DNA of 64,000 nucleotides from Sphingorhabdus sp. SMR4y. Lineage in GTDB: Bacteria > Pseudomonadota > Alphaproteobacteria > Sphingomonadales > Sphingomonadaceae. Both the position numbers and the translations under genes were made by a program. The stretch lies in NCBI RefSeq assembly GCF_002218195.1, contig NZ_CP022336.1, positions 2,785,001-2,849,000 of the forward strand, written 5' to 3'. Each line of letters opens with the position of its first letter. Positions within the stretch are counted from its first letter, which is position 1. The notes under the pieces were generated by a model, which saw only the letters and a list, made by a program, of their open reading frames with translations, made no database searches and was not told the DNA's origin. Positions 7,329-16,750 of the stretch are shown here, piece after piece.

Positions 7329-9677
7329 TCAGAATTTCACCCCGGCTGTGATGAAGACCTGACGCGGATTGCCGTAAAAGGCGGTCAGCGTGCCCTCGGG
7401 ACCGAGCGTACCAATCGGTTGGCCATTGGCTCCGGGGATGATGGCACCGGTCACCGGATCGGCGGCGACAAAGGTATAGCCGGAAGTCTTGTACCTTTTG
7501 TTGGTCAGATTCTTGCCGTGCAGCCCAATGCTCCAGCGCTTGTCCGGTGCGTTATAGACAAGATTGGCATCAAGCAGCGCGAAGCCCTTCTGGTCGATAA
7601 AGGGATTGGCAATCTCGAACTGGTTGGTCTTGCTGCGATAGGACAGGGTGGTGCCGAAATAGATATCGCCATCTCCTGCTGGTGCCGAGTAGGACAATGT
7701 CCCGCTGGCGGTCCATTCCGGCGTATTCTGCACCGAGCGGAATTCCGCAACATCGGTCGGAACGCCGCCAATATTGGTGATATATTCGTCATATTCGGCA
7801 TCAATATAGCCGAGCGCGCCGGAGAACATTACCCGGTCACCCCCTGCCATCAGATCCTCGCCGAGCCGTGCCGACGCTTCCAGTTCAATGCCCTTGAGCG
7901 TTGCCTTGCCGGCGTTGTTGATCACACCGCAGAAGGACGGCAGACCAGCGACGGTGCAGGCCACCGATCCGGGAATCTGCACATCGGTATAATCGGTATA
8001 GAAGCCGGCAAGCGCGATATTGAGCGCGCCGTCGAGTAGGCTGCCCTTATAGCCGACTTCATAGCTGTCGACCGATTCAGGCTGGAAACTCAGGAAGGTC
8101 GCCACCTCGGCATCGCTCGGGATGCCACTGGCATTGGTCGTCGGCGCATTGACGCCGACACCGCGCGGATCAAATCCGCCGCCCTTGAAGCCCTGCGAGA
8201 AGCTGGCGTAGATATTGTGATCGGGGGTCGGCTTGTAGCTCAGCGAGGCGCGCGGCGTGAATTTCTTGAAATTCGCACTGCCTTCAAAGTCCGTTCCGGG
8301 CGCGCCGAAGGGAATGCCTGCGCCGCCGAAGGTCGGCGAGCCGCCGCCGAGGTAATTTTGCCGCAAGATGCTGGCTGTCCGCTCGTCCCATGTATAGCGG
8401 CCGCCGAGCGACAGGCTCAGCTGCTCGGTGAAATCATAGGTAAAGTCGGCAAAAACCGCATAGGTTTCGGTGTCGACTTCGGCCTGGGTAAAGGCGGTCA
8501 GGCCGGCAAATGTCGTGAACAGGCGGACATCGAACAGGGTGTCGGCCTTGGCATCGAGATAGTAGAAACCGACCAGCCCGTTGAGCTTGTCGCCTTCATA
8601 GAGCAGCTGGAATTCCTGGCTGATCTGCTCGTTGCGATAAAATCCGGGGACATCCAGATCGACCGCCGGCAGCGCGTCAAAGTCGATTGGCGTTGCCGTA
8701 TCATCCTTGCGCCAGGCACTGATCGACCGCAGGGTCACGGTATCGCTGAGATTGGCGGTGATGTTCATCGCCACGCCATAAGCTTCGATATCCTGAACCG
8801 GATCGTTGAGGCCGCCACGCGTGTCGAACACATCGTCGAGAACCGGCGCGCCGGACACGGCGCCCGGGATCAGGCGATGGCCACCGCGCGGATTGCTCTT
8901 GTCCTTGGTATAGTCGCCGGAAATACGGATGAGAACGGGCTCGCCATAGCCACCCACTTCAAGGGTGCCGCGACCGGCCCAGATATCCTTGTTATAATTT
9001 TCCAGACCATTTGTCAGATTGTCACCAAAACCGCCGCGCGACAGCCGGGCACCGGAAGCGCCGACACGCACCAGGTCGCCAATCGGCATGCTGGCTGTGA
9101 CCACCGCTTCGGCCTGGTCATAGGTACCATAAGTCACCCGCGCCTTGAACGATGGGTCCTGCGGCAGGCGTTTGGTCACATATTTGACCGCGCCGCCGAT
9201 GGTATTGCGGCCATAAAGCGTGCCCTGCGGTCCGCGCAGCACTTCGATACGCTCGACATCATAAATATCCAGCACCGCGGCTTGTGGCCGGTTGAGATAG
9301 ACATCGTCGAGATAGATGCCGACGCCCTGTTCGAAACCGGAGACCGGATCCTGCTGACCGATGCCGCGGATGAAGGCGGAGAGCGTCGAGTTGGTGCCGC
9401 GCGACGATTCCAGCGTGGTATTGGGTGTGGTCAAACCGATATCGGTAATGTCGACGGCGCCCTGCTGTTCAAGCATCTCGGCAGAATAAGCGGTAATCGC
9501 GATCGGCACATCGTTTAGCCGTTCTTCACGGCGCCGGGCGGTGACAACGATCGCGCCGTCATCATTGCTCTCTGATGCCATTTCCGATGACTGGGCCTGA
9601 GCCGCGGCCGGGGCGATCAATCCGCCCGCAAGCCCTGTGACAATCGCTGCATAACTAACGGTGTGCTGGAATTTCAT
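7329..9677 (-). CDS. TonB-dependent outer-membrane receptor (first)
   Basis: 782 residues: signal peptide ending near Ala-Ala-Ala-Gln-Ala, a plug domain with the Ile-Val-Val-Thr-Ala-Arg-Arg-Arg-Glu-Glu motif that opens sphingomonad catabolic receptors, then a beta-barrel ending in a Val-Lys-Phe terminal strand. It would bring a substrate through the outer membrane using TonB energy. It heads a leftward operon with a hydrolase and an MFS carrier and is divergent from a TetR gene; the 124-base gap holds a perfect inverted repeat, so repression by that TetR is likely. The ligand cannot be told. Confidence 0.9.
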   Translation of the reverse strand: MKFQHTVSYAAIVTGLAGGLIAPAAAQAQSSEMASESNDDGAIVVTARRREERLNDVPIAITAYSAEMLEQQGAVDITDIGLTTPNTTLESSRGTNSTLSAFIRGIGQQDPVSGFEQGVGIYLDDVYLNRPQAAVLDIYDVERIEVLRGPQGTLYGRNTIGGAVKYVTKRLPQDPSFKARVTYGTYDQAEAVVTASMPIGDLVRVGASGARLSRGGFGDNLTNGLENYNKDIWAGRGTLEVGGYGEPVLIRISGDYTKDKSNPRGGHRLIPGAVSGAPVLDDVFDTRGGLNDPVQDIEAYGVAMNITANLSDTVTLRSISAWRKDDTATPIDFDALPAVDLDVPGFYRNEQISQEFQLLYEGDKLNGLVGFYYLDAKADTLFDVRLFTTFAGLTAFTQAEVDTETYAVFADFTYDFTEQLSLSLGGRYTWDERTASILRQNYLGGGSPTFGGAGIPFGAPGTDFEGSANFKKFTPRASLSYKPTPDHNIYASFSQGFKGGGFDPRGVGVNAPTTNASGIPSDAEVATFLSFQPESVDSYEVGYKGSLLDGALNIALAGFYTDYTDVQIPGSVACTVAGLPSFCGVINNAGKATLKGIELEASARLGEDLMAGGDRVMFSGALGYIDAEYDEYITNIGGVPTDVAEFRSVQNTPEWTASGTLSYSAPAGDGDIYFGTTLSYRSKTNQFEIANPFIDQKGFALLDANLVYNAPDKRWSIGLHGKNLTNKRYKTSGYTFVAADPVTGAIIPGANGQPIGTLGPEGTLTAFYGNPRQVFITAGVKF

Positions 9678-9737
9678 GAAAGCATCCTCCTTGAATATCT
9701 GCCTGGCATTTCCAGGTCGTTGCCGGACCTATATTGA

Positions 9738-9759
9738 AAGTTGAACCAATATTCAACTT
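9738..9759. promoter_or_regulatory. Perfect inverted repeat, candidate TetR operator
   Basis: Half-sites AAGTTGAA (9738-9745) and TTCAACTT (9752-9759) are exact complements with a 6-base spacer. The element lies between the divergent TonB receptor and TetR genes, where an autoregulatory operator is expected. The size fits TetR-family sites. Assignment to this TetR is inference from position. Confidence 0.55.
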
Positions 9760-9801
9760 AGAAATTTGCTTATCCGGTTAAATGCGGTTAGCCGTGACAT
9801 T

Positions 9802-10425
9802 ATGGCCACTGAATATTCCGAACATCTTGAGTCCAAAGACAAACAGCCGCGCACCGCACGCGGGTTGAAAACCAAGCGCAAGCTGCTCGACGCCGCGGCG
9901 CTGGAATTTGGCGAGAAGGGCTTTCACGAAGCCTCGATCACCGGCATCACCCAGCGGGCCGGGACCGCGCTAGGCAGTTTCTACACCTATTTCGATTCAA
10001 AGGACGAGCTGTTCAGCGCTCTGGTCAAGGATATGAGCACGCGGGTGAAGAGTCATGCTGCAGAGGCAATGACCCAGTGGCAGGATGCGCTGGAGCGGGA
10101 GAAGCAGGCGCTCGAAGCGTTCATGACCTTCGCCCGCGAGCATAAGGAAATCTACCGGATCATCGACGAAGCCGAATTTGTCGATCCGGCAAGCTATCGC
10201 GCACATTATGAAGAGACCGCCCGGCGGATTTACGAACGGTTGCAGGAAGGCAGCAGCGCCGGAGACTTGCGCGGCGGGCTGGAAGAGGCGCACGCCTGGG
10301 CGATCATGGGGATGAACGTCTTCCTGGGGCTGCGCTATGGCATCTGGTCGGAAGAAAAATCGCCCGGCGAAATCGCCGAGCTGGCCCATAGCCTGTTAGC
10401 AGAGGGCATCGCGAAAAAGCGCTAA
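9802..10425 (+). CDS. TetR-family transcriptional regulator
   Basis: 207 residues. The N-terminal helix-turn-helix is clear: Lys-Leu-Leu-Asp-Ala-Ala-Ala-Leu-Glu-Phe-Gly-Glu-Lys-Gly-Phe, then Ser-Ile-Thr-Gly-Ile-Thr, then Gly-Ser-Phe-Tyr-Thr-Tyr-Phe. The C-terminal helical region would bind ligand and dimerise. It is divergent from the first TonB receptor operon and faces the Rieske oxygenase operon, so it probably represses one or both. ATG 9802 has no strong ribosome site; a TTG at 9766 is a weaker alternative because it lies beside the inverted repeat. Confidence 0.85.
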   Translation: MATEYSEHLESKDKQPRTARGLKTKRKLLDAAALEFGEKGFHEASITGITQRAGTALGSFYTYFDSKDELFSALVKDMSTRVKSHAAEAMTQWQDALEREKQALEAFMTFAREHKEIYRIIDEAEFVDPASYRAHYEETARRIYERLQEGSSAGDLRGGLEEAHAWAIMGMNVFLGLRYGIWSEEKSPGEIAELAHSLLAEGIAKKR

Positions 10426-10494
10426 CCCGTCAGAGCGGGATATCCGCACCGGCGCGGGCCTTGCCGCCGCCGGTGCGCTGCTGTTGCATTCGGA

Positions 10495-11844
10495 TTATTT
10501 GGCCATCCAGGCTTCGAGATTCTCGTGGAAATAGCGAACCCGCCGTTCCTGCCAGGCGAGATAGTCTCGCTCGTAGCCGCGTGAATTCAGGCCGCGCTGC
10601 TGGACTTCCCAGACCTCGACATCCTGATCGATGCCAGGGCCCATCGACACGTCCTCGACCTTGCCCTGAACATGCGGCGCGGGCACGGACGTGTCGACCC
10701 ATTCGGCCATGCTCTGCGAATAATAGCGGTCGGTGCCCTCGGGGAAGAGCGTCATATACCACATGTCGAAATAGCATTTCTGCGGATCGCTCTCGTGCGG
10801 CCGGGCGCGCAGCCAGATATTGCCGTCCGGCTTCAGGCTGAAGGACAGGTTCGGGAAGATCGTATAATGCCAGTGGTCGGTCAGTTGCGAGTCCTGATAG
10901 GCGGAGAAGTCGAAGCCTTTTTCCGCGCCCAGCTCGCGCTTGGCCTTTTGCAGCGCCAGCCGGATCTCGCCGGTCTTGCCCTGCCGGTAATCATCCGGAT
11001 TGAGCCCCCAGAATTCCAGTTCCTCGGCCAGTTGCTCCAATGTTTCCTTTTCGCCGCCGCGCAGATTCTTGGTCGGTCCGGCGCCGGGCATGATCATATG
11101 CGCATGGCCTTCCGGATAGAGATCGAATTTGCAGTGATGGTGCGAATATTCCATCACGAATTTGGTCTGCGGATGGACGAAAGGCACGTGATAGCTTTCG
11201 TTGAAATTGTCCTGGATCAGTTTCCAGTTGAAATTGCCCTCGACGGTGACCCAGTGGGTCCGCTTCATCTTGTCCATCGGATAGGTTTCGATCTGCTCGG
11301 CAATCGGTCCGAGATATTCGCGCAACGAAACGGCATTCTCGTCCATGTTGATCCAGATGAACCCGGCCCAGACCGTGCACTGCACCGGCTTGAGATTCAG
11401 CTTGCCGCAGGGCGAGCCTTGCAAGAAGTCGGCCTCGTCGGGAACCGACTTGAGATTGCCGGTGAATTCATAGGCCCAGCCATGATAGGGGCAGGTCAGT
11501 CTCTTGCCACGGGCATTGCCCTGTTCACCGGTGACCAGCGGCATGCCGCGGTGCTGGCAGACATTGTAGAAAGCGCGGGTCTCGCTATCCTCGCCGAGGA
11601 TGCAGACAATGGTTTCCGGTCCGAAATCGGCGGTGATCCAGTCACCGGCCTTTTGCAGCTGGTCGGCAACACCGGCAATCTGCCAGGTCTTGGTCCAGAT
11701 CGTGTCCCATTCCTTGTCGGCCCATTCCTGCGAATAATAGCGATCCGGGGTGATCGGCGTGTTGCGGAATTCCGGATCACGCAGCTTTTCGGTCGCGGCC
11801 TTCAGCGAGGCGGCGGAGCGTTCGTCGGTCATGACTTTGGACAT
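10495..11844 (-). CDS. Rieske aromatic ring-hydroxylating oxygenase, alpha subunit
   Basis: 449 residues. The Rieske [2Fe-2S] site is complete: Cys-Gln-His-Arg-Gly near residue 95 and Cys-Pro-Tyr-His-Gly about 20 residues later. The mononuclear iron site is visible in Asp-Asn-Phe-Asn-Glu-Ser-Tyr-His followed by Val-Pro-Phe-Val-His. It would insert oxygen into an aromatic or alicyclic substrate in the cytoplasm, needing electrons from a ferredoxin/reductase that is not encoded nearby. AGGAGA precedes the ATG. It is the last gene of an operon led by the second TonB receptor, 49 bases after a SnoaL-like gene. Confidence 0.9.
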   Translation of the reverse strand: MSKVMTDERSAASLKAATEKLRDPEFRNTPITPDRYYSQEWADKEWDTIWTKTWQIAGVADQLQKAGDWITADFGPETIVCILGEDSETRAFYNVCQHRGMPLVTGEQGNARGKRLTCPYHGWAYEFTGNLKSVPDEADFLQGSPCGKLNLKPVQCTVWAGFIWINMDENAVSLREYLGPIAEQIETYPMDKMKRTHWVTVEGNFNWKLIQDNFNESYHVPFVHPQTKFVMEYSHHHCKFDLYPEGHAHMIMPGAGPTKNLRGGEKETLEQLAEELEFWGLNPDDYRQGKTGEIRLALQKAKRELGAEKGFDFSAYQDSQLTDHWHYTIFPNLSFSLKPDGNIWLRARPHESDPQKCYFDMWYMTLFPEGTDRYYSQSMAEWVDTSVPAPHVQGKVEDVSMGPGIDQDVEVWEVQQRGLNSRGYERDYLAWQERRVRYFHENLEAWMAK

Positions 11845-11893
11845 GGGTTTCTCCTAAAATTTTCCGTTCTGGGCTTATGATATCATATTCGGA

Positions 11894-12445
11894 CTAGCGA
11901 TTGAAATGGGCGTAGGACGGGTCGTCTTTCCCGCGGACGCCGAAACTGTAGTCGGGCATATTGGTGCGGTCCCAGATGTCGGTCGACGGGCTGATGCTGC
12001 TCCAGTCGTAGACCGCGCCGCGATGGGCGAATCGCCACGCGCCATCCCGGCGTTCGAAGCGATCGAGATAACGACCGGCGGCAATCATGAAGTTGTCGCT
12101 GCCGTCCTCGGCGGGAATCGCGTGATGCGCGATGAAATAGCTTTCGCCATAAGCGGTGTCGCCATCCAGCCGGATCAGGATATTGCCTATCACATGCTGG
12201 GTGCGGTGCATGCCCGACAGGACTTCCATCACCCATGGCGTGAAATCCCTGGCGCTGCCCTTGTAGCTGCCATGATCATCCGTTGCATCGGGATGGAACA
12301 GTTCATCGACCAGATCGCTGTCGCAGCGGTCAATCGCCCGGGCCATACGATGCACCAGTTCGCTGCAGTCCTGTTTGTCGAGCATGTCGGAGATGCGCTG
12401 TTCGCGCGAGGGCGATGCAGCAGATTGCGGTTGGGCTGAGGTCAT
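11894..12445 (-). CDS. SnoaL_4/NTF2-like protein partnered with the oxygenase
   Basis: 183 residues of the NTF2-like cone fold; features include Ala-Ile-Asp-Arg-Cys-Asp near residue 40, Leu-Phe-His-Pro-Asp-Ala and a His-Arg-Thr-Gln-His-Val motif, as in SnoaL_4 proteins (the family of bile-acid dehydratase BaiE and of small-subunit-like proteins). It may be a dehydratase/isomerase acting before or after the oxygenase, or a structural partner. AAGGAG lies about 10 bases before the ATG at 12443-12445, which is therefore preferred over an upstream ATG at 12493. It sits between the TonB receptor and the oxygenase in one operon. Confidence 0.8.
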   Translation of the reverse strand: MTSAQPQSAASPSREQRISDMLDKQDCSELVHRMARAIDRCDSDLVDELFHPDATDDHGSYKGSARDFTPWVMEVLSGMHRTQHVIGNILIRLDGDTAYGESYFIAHHAIPAEDGSDNFMIAAGRYLDRFERRDGAWRFAHRGAVYDWSSISPSTDIWDRTNMPDYSFGVRGKDDPSYAHFNR

Positions 12446-12512
12446 GATCCTGTCTCCTTTTGTAGCAGCATGGCGATCCGCCGGGACCGCCATGCCTCTA
12501 TTCCCGTGTCGC

Positions 12513-15074
12513 CTAGAAGCGCACGGTGGCCTGAAGGGTCACCGTCCGCGGGAAGGCGCCATAGCCGATATTGTCGCCCGGAACCGCGTTCGCCGTGCCG
12601 GTTCCCGAGCCGGTCGATGGCGCTGTGCCACCGCCGGTGAAGTAGAATTTGTTGGTCAAATTCTTGCCGATCAGGGCCAGTTGCCAGCTGTCGTCCGCCG
12701 CGCCGATGCGCAGGCCGGCATCGAGAATCGCGTAAGAGGATTGCGTGGTACCCGGATCACCAAAGCTCGATGCGATATAGGAGTCGCTATAGCGCATATC
12801 GACATTGGTGCCGAATTTCAGATCGGTCGATATTTCGGTTTCGTAGGAAACGCCGATGGTACCGGTCCAGTCCGGTGCCGCCGATGTAGCGGTACCGCTG
12901 AGATCCTGCGAAGGCACGCCGCCGACCACCAGCGAACAGCCGGCCGCGATCGACTGGCCGCCGTAGCAGGGCGCGATAAAGTCCTCATAGCGCGCTTCAT
13001 TATAATTCAGATTGCCGCGCAAGCGCAGGCCGGGGATCGAATACGGCGCATATTCCAGCTCCAGTTCGACACCCTCGCTGCGGGCGCTGCCTGCATTATA
13101 GGTGATATAGGCAAAGATCGCGCTGTTGAAAAAGTCGACCTGCAGATCGGTATATTTATAGTTATAATAGGTCAGGTTCGCCTGCAGCTGGTTGTCGGCC
13201 AGGTTCGACTTGATGCCGACTTCATAGCCCTTGCCCTTTTCCGGGTTGAAGGTGAGATCGCCTTCCGGATCGGGAGACAGCGCCGAGTTGATCGCGCTGT
13301 TTGAAAAACCGCCCGACTTGTAGGCGACCCGATAGGCACCATAGAGCATGATATCGTCGGTCGGCTTCCACCGCAGGGTGAAATCGGGGGACCAGTCGTT
13401 GAAGGTCTGGTCGCCGAAGATCGTGCCGTTCACCGCTGCGCTTTCGGGCAGGAACAGCCCCTGCAGCCCGGCATTGACATAAGGCTGGGTGAAGCTGCTT
13501 TCCTTGGTTTCGTGGATATAGCGGACACCGCCGGTGGCTTCGAGTGTCGGCGTGATCTGCCACATCACCTGACCATAAGCGGAAAGGGTCTCGCCCTCGG
13601 TTTCCGACTCTTTGGAATAGGCGATATAGCGGTTGCTCGCCGATGCGCTGGAATCTTCCAGATTGGCAAACATCACCGCCTGGTAGAAGTCCCGCTTGGT
13701 GCTCTGATACAGTCCGCCGATCATCAGGTTTACCGGCGCGTCGAAATCGGTGAGCGCGCGCAATTCCTGGCTGAAGGCGTGGTAGCTGGCATTTTCCGTT
13801 GCCCAGACGCCGGCGCTCAGAAAGTCGCAGTCGCAGGCAAATTTGTTGTTGTTCCAGTTATAATTGGTGATCGAGCTGATCGTCACATTGTCGAGCGCAT
13901 ATTCAAGCGATCCGGTTGCCGACCAGCTTTTATATTTATTGTACAGTGCGCCGTCATCGCGGGCGAACGGATAATCCTGTGCAATATCGACCGGGAAATC
14001 ATTCTGGTGCGTGACAAAGCCGCCGTCGCACGGATAATTGGGGGCGTTGGTGGTCTGGCCCGTGACACAATTGGTGGCGACATAGTTCCAGCCATTGCCA
14101 ACCGTGCGGTTGTAGCTGCCGGAGACCTTGAGCTTTGCGGTCAGCCGGTCATCCGGTTCATATTTCAGCGTTACCCGACCGATCAGCTCGCGTTCCTGCG
14201 GTGCGTCCTTTGCCGCCGGTGCCGCAGTGTGCGGGTTGGTCGCGCCGGTAGCGACATCGAGCGTCGGATAGTCGATCGTCTGTTGCCGGTTGGTATAATA
14301 GCCACCCCACATGCGCGATCCGCGAACGGCAATCCGCACGCCGAGACTGTCGGTCAGCGGTTCCGAGATAATCGCTTCGGCAAAGGCGCGCTCGGCGGCA
14401 AATTCATAGCCGACCCGGCCGATATATTCCGGGTCATAGCCGGGATCGGCGGTGGTCAGGGAAATCACGCCGGCGGTCGCGTTCTTGCCGAAGAACAGCG
14501 ACTGCGGCCCTTTCAGCACCTCGACCCGTGCGAGATCGAAAAAACCCTCGTTGATGATCCGGCCCTGGCCGTAATAGACGCTGTCGACGACGATCGCGAC
14601 CGACTGTTCGATCCCGATCGATGTCGCCGAGGAACCGATGCCGCGCAGGGTCAGCTGCGCGCCGGCGCCATTGGAAGCGCGGGCGATGGTGAAGTTCGGA
14701 GTCGCTGCGGCGATCTTTTCCAGGCTCGACAGGTCGCGCTGCTGGATTTCCTCGGCGGTGATTGCCTGTACCGATACCGGAATCGACTGGACGGTTTCTT
14801 CCCGGCGACGGGCGGTCACGACGATCGCCTGCAGTCCGCCGGACTGCTCCCTGATTTCCGCTTCCGGCGACTCGGTCGAATCGACAGCAGCCTGGCTCAA
14901 TATGGACGGGGCGGTGATGGAAACCGGCTGCACCGCGACCGATCCGGCCAGCGGTTGCGCAGCGGCGGCGTTCGGCGCGGCTGTCTGCCCGTGGGCTGCC
15001 GTGGAGGTTGCCAGCATGGCCACCACAATCGATGTTCCGTAAAGTAAATCTGTACGCAAAGCGGTCTTTGCCAT
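12513..15074 (-). CDS. TonB-dependent outer-membrane receptor (second)
   Basis: 853 residues: signal peptide, an unusually long Pro/Ser/Ala-rich N-terminal segment before the plug, then Ile-Val-Val-Thr-Ala-Arg-Arg-Arg-Glu-Glu, plug motifs and a large barrel ending in Val-Arg-Phe. GGAGGGA is 7 bases before the ATG at 15072-15074. It leads the operon with a SnoaL-like protein and a Rieske oxygenase, so it probably imports the oxygenase substrate. A 9-base half-site shared with the TetR inverted repeat overlaps the region just upstream of its ribosome site. Confidence 0.9.
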   Translation of the reverse strand: MAKTALRTDLLYGTSIVVAMLATSTAAHGQTAAPNAAAAQPLAGSVAVQPVSITAPSILSQAAVDSTESPEAEIREQSGGLQAIVVTARRREETVQSIPVSVQAITAEEIQQRDLSSLEKIAAATPNFTIARASNGAGAQLTLRGIGSSATSIGIEQSVAIVVDSVYYGQGRIINEGFFDLARVEVLKGPQSLFFGKNATAGVISLTTADPGYDPEYIGRVGYEFAAERAFAEAIISEPLTDSLGVRIAVRGSRMWGGYYTNRQQTIDYPTLDVATGATNPHTAAPAAKDAPQERELIGRVTLKYEPDDRLTAKLKVSGSYNRTVGNGWNYVATNCVTGQTTNAPNYPCDGGFVTHQNDFPVDIAQDYPFARDDGALYNKYKSWSATGSLEYALDNVTISSITNYNWNNNKFACDCDFLSAGVWATENASYHAFSQELRALTDFDAPVNLMIGGLYQSTKRDFYQAVMFANLEDSSASASNRYIAYSKESETEGETLSAYGQVMWQITPTLEATGGVRYIHETKESSFTQPYVNAGLQGLFLPESAAVNGTIFGDQTFNDWSPDFTLRWKPTDDIMLYGAYRVAYKSGGFSNSAINSALSPDPEGDLTFNPEKGKGYEVGIKSNLADNQLQANLTYYNYKYTDLQVDFFNSAIFAYITYNAGSARSEGVELELEYAPYSIPGLRLRGNLNYNEARYEDFIAPCYGGQSIAAGCSLVVGGVPSQDLSGTATSAAPDWTGTIGVSYETEISTDLKFGTNVDMRYSDSYIASSFGDPGTTQSSYAILDAGLRIGAADDSWQLALIGKNLTNKFYFTGGGTAPSTGSGTGTANAVPGDNIGYGAFPRTVTLQATVRF

Positions 15075-15090
15075 TCCGTTATCCCTCCTC

Positions 15091-15099
15091 AAGTTGAAC
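15091..15099. promoter_or_regulatory. Single TetR-type half-site upstream of the second TonB receptor
   Basis: AAGTTGAAC here is identical to the left half-site plus one base of the inverted repeat at 9738. Only one half is present, directly adjacent to the ribosome binding site of the receptor gene. It may be a weaker site for the same regulator or a coincidence. Confidence 0.3.
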
Positions 15100-15326
15100 T
15101 ATATCTGCGCTTTTTCTTGCGCTTGGCCGGAAGGTATCTGACTGCAAAATTTTTGCGCCTAGCAAAAATGCCCTAACAAAATAAGGAGCGAGTAATCCTG
15201 CCCAAGAACCGCGCCGGTTTACTTGGCTCGATAGAGTTGGGGGGCAGCCAGCGAGAATTACCACCCGGGACAGCGGGTTGCCTGACGCATATAGGGAGGA
15301 TCAAAAATAGGGGGGGATCGAAAAAC

Positions 15327-15403
<77 letters not shown>

Positions 15404-15497
15404 CGGGGCGGTGTCTCGCCGGGTGCGCATCTAGCAGCGGATTTGCCGCTTTGCCAATAGATTATTCCACCTTCGGGAAATCCGTCCGGCCGTCGTG

Positions 15498-15905
15498 CTA
15501 ATCGGCGCTTTCTTCTTTCGGAATTTTCTCGATTTTCTGGAATTTGCCGAGACCGCAGGCACTGCGGGTGTCGAGCCGGCCGCCGGTCTGGCTGAGCACG
15601 TGGATGATGTCGACGCTGCACAGCTGGTTGGTCGAAGTCTTGTAGGAAAAGGCCTCTTCAAAGCCGAGCCCGCCGCATCTGTTGGGCAGGCGGTTGCGAT
15701 AGATATCGCCGCCCCGCATCTTGAAATCGATGGTCTGGTCGTCGATCACGTCGGTCGAGCGGATGCTTGAGCGCGTGATGCAGTTTTCCGGCTCGCCGAT
15801 ATCGCGAATCTCGTATTTGTCATCGTCCGAAGCTCTGTCGGCGGCAAAGGCGACGCTGCCTGCAGCGAGAGCGGAGGCGAGGATGAGAGGGGTCTGAAAG
15901 CGCAT
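15498..15905 (-). CDS. Secreted protein, DUF6491-like
   Basis: 135 residues with an N-terminal signal peptide ending Ala-Phe-Ala-Ala. The mature part has four cysteines (Asn-Cys-Ile-Thr, Arg-Cys-Gly-Gly-Leu, Leu-Cys-Ser-Val-Asp, Ala-Cys-Gly-Leu-Gly) and Asp-Asp-Gln-Thr-Ile-Asp-Phe, a pattern I associate with periplasmic DUF6491 proteins of sphingomonads, presumably with two disulfides. The ATG at 15903-15905 starts the signal peptide; an upstream ATG gives a charged non-signal extension. Function unknown. Confidence 0.65.
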   Translation of the reverse strand: MRFQTPLILASALAAGSVAFAADRASDDDKYEIRDIGEPENCITRSSIRSTDVIDDQTIDFKMRGGDIYRNRLPNRCGGLGFEEAFSYKTSTNQLCSVDIIHVLSQTGGRLDTRSACGLGKFQKIEKIPKEESAD

Positions 15906-15989
15906 GTTCTTCTCCTGCGGATGATTTCCATCTGGACGGCGCATTTTACACCGCTTCACATTTCGCAAAGCTGAATGCTGCCGGCCCTG

Positions 15990-16661
15990 CTAGGACGTGC
16001 CGGTCCAGCCGTCCGGCGCCGGTGTCTTCTTCTTGAACCGGCACAGGTCGGCAACCGGGCAGCGCCAACATTCCGGCTTGCGCGCCTTGCAGATATAGCG
16101 GCCGTGCAGAATCAGCCAGTGATGGGCGTGGACGCGGAACGGGGCAGGGGTCTGCTTCTCCAGCTTTTTCTCCACCGCCAGCACCGTCTTGCCCGGCGCC
16201 AGGCCGGTGCGGTTGCCGACCCGGAAAATATGCGTGTCGACCGCGAAGGTTTCGGCACCGAAGGCACAGTTCATCACGACATTGGCGGTCTTGCGCCCGA
16301 CGCCGGGCAGCTTGACCAGCGCGTCGCGATCCGCCGGGACCTCGCCGCCATAGTCGGCGATCAGCATCTCCGACAGCGCGATGACATTTTTCGCCTTGGT
16401 ATTATAGAGGCCGATCGTCTTGATATGCTCCTTCAGCCCGTCGAGCCCGAGATCGACCATCTGCTGCGGCGTTGTGACTTCGGCGAACAGGCGCCGGGTC
16501 GCCTTGTTGACGCCGATATCGGTCGATTGCGCCGACAGCGCCACGGCGACCACCAGCTGGTAGACATTGCCATAGTTGAGCTCGGTCTCCGGCGCCGGAT
16601 TGTCGGCGGCGAGGCGGGAATAGAATTCGAAGATATCGGCTTTTTTCATGCGCGCCGTCAT
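15990..16661 (-). CDS. nth: Endonuclease III
   Basis: About 223 residues. The helix-hairpin-helix Leu-Pro-Gly-Val-Gly-Arg-Lys-Thr-Ala carries the catalytic Lys, the catalytic Asp is in Val-Asp-Thr-His-Ile-Phe-Arg-Val, and the C-terminal [4Fe-4S] ligands follow the Cys-x6-Cys-x2-Cys-x5-Cys pattern. It removes oxidised pyrimidines from DNA (glycosylase/AP lyase). The start is uncertain among three in-frame ATGs (16685, 16661, 16649); 16661 gives normal length. Convergent with no gene on the right. Confidence 0.92.
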   Translation of the reverse strand: MTARMKKADIFEFYSRLAADNPAPETELNYGNVYQLVVAVALSAQSTDIGVNKATRRLFAEVTTPQQMVDLGLDGLKEHIKTIGLYNTKAKNVIALSEMLIADYGGEVPADRDALVKLPGVGRKTANVVMNCAFGAETFAVDTHIFRVGNRTGLAPGKTVLAVEKKLEKQTPAPFRVHAHHWLILHGRYICKARKPECWRCPVADLCRFKKKTPAPDGWTGTS

Positions 16662-16750
16662 GGCCGGTAGCGGCGCAAAATACAATCGCCAGACCGTCCG
16701 GCATGGAATGACAGCCGCCGTCCGGTGTGCTGGTCAGCGGTGCCCCGTGC

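Noticed and set aside
8217-9518. Long plus-strand frame antisense to the first TonB receptor
   Set aside because: The receptor reading has a signal peptide, plug motifs and barrel end; the opposite frame is a GC-codon shadow with no domain.
10672-11880. 402-codon plus-strand frame over the Rieske oxygenase gene
   Set aside because: The minus-strand frame holds complete Rieske and iron motifs; the plus frame has none.
13512-15047. 511-codon plus-strand frame antisense to the second TonB receptor
   Set aside because: Same reason; composition is typical of an antisense shadow and it has no start site.
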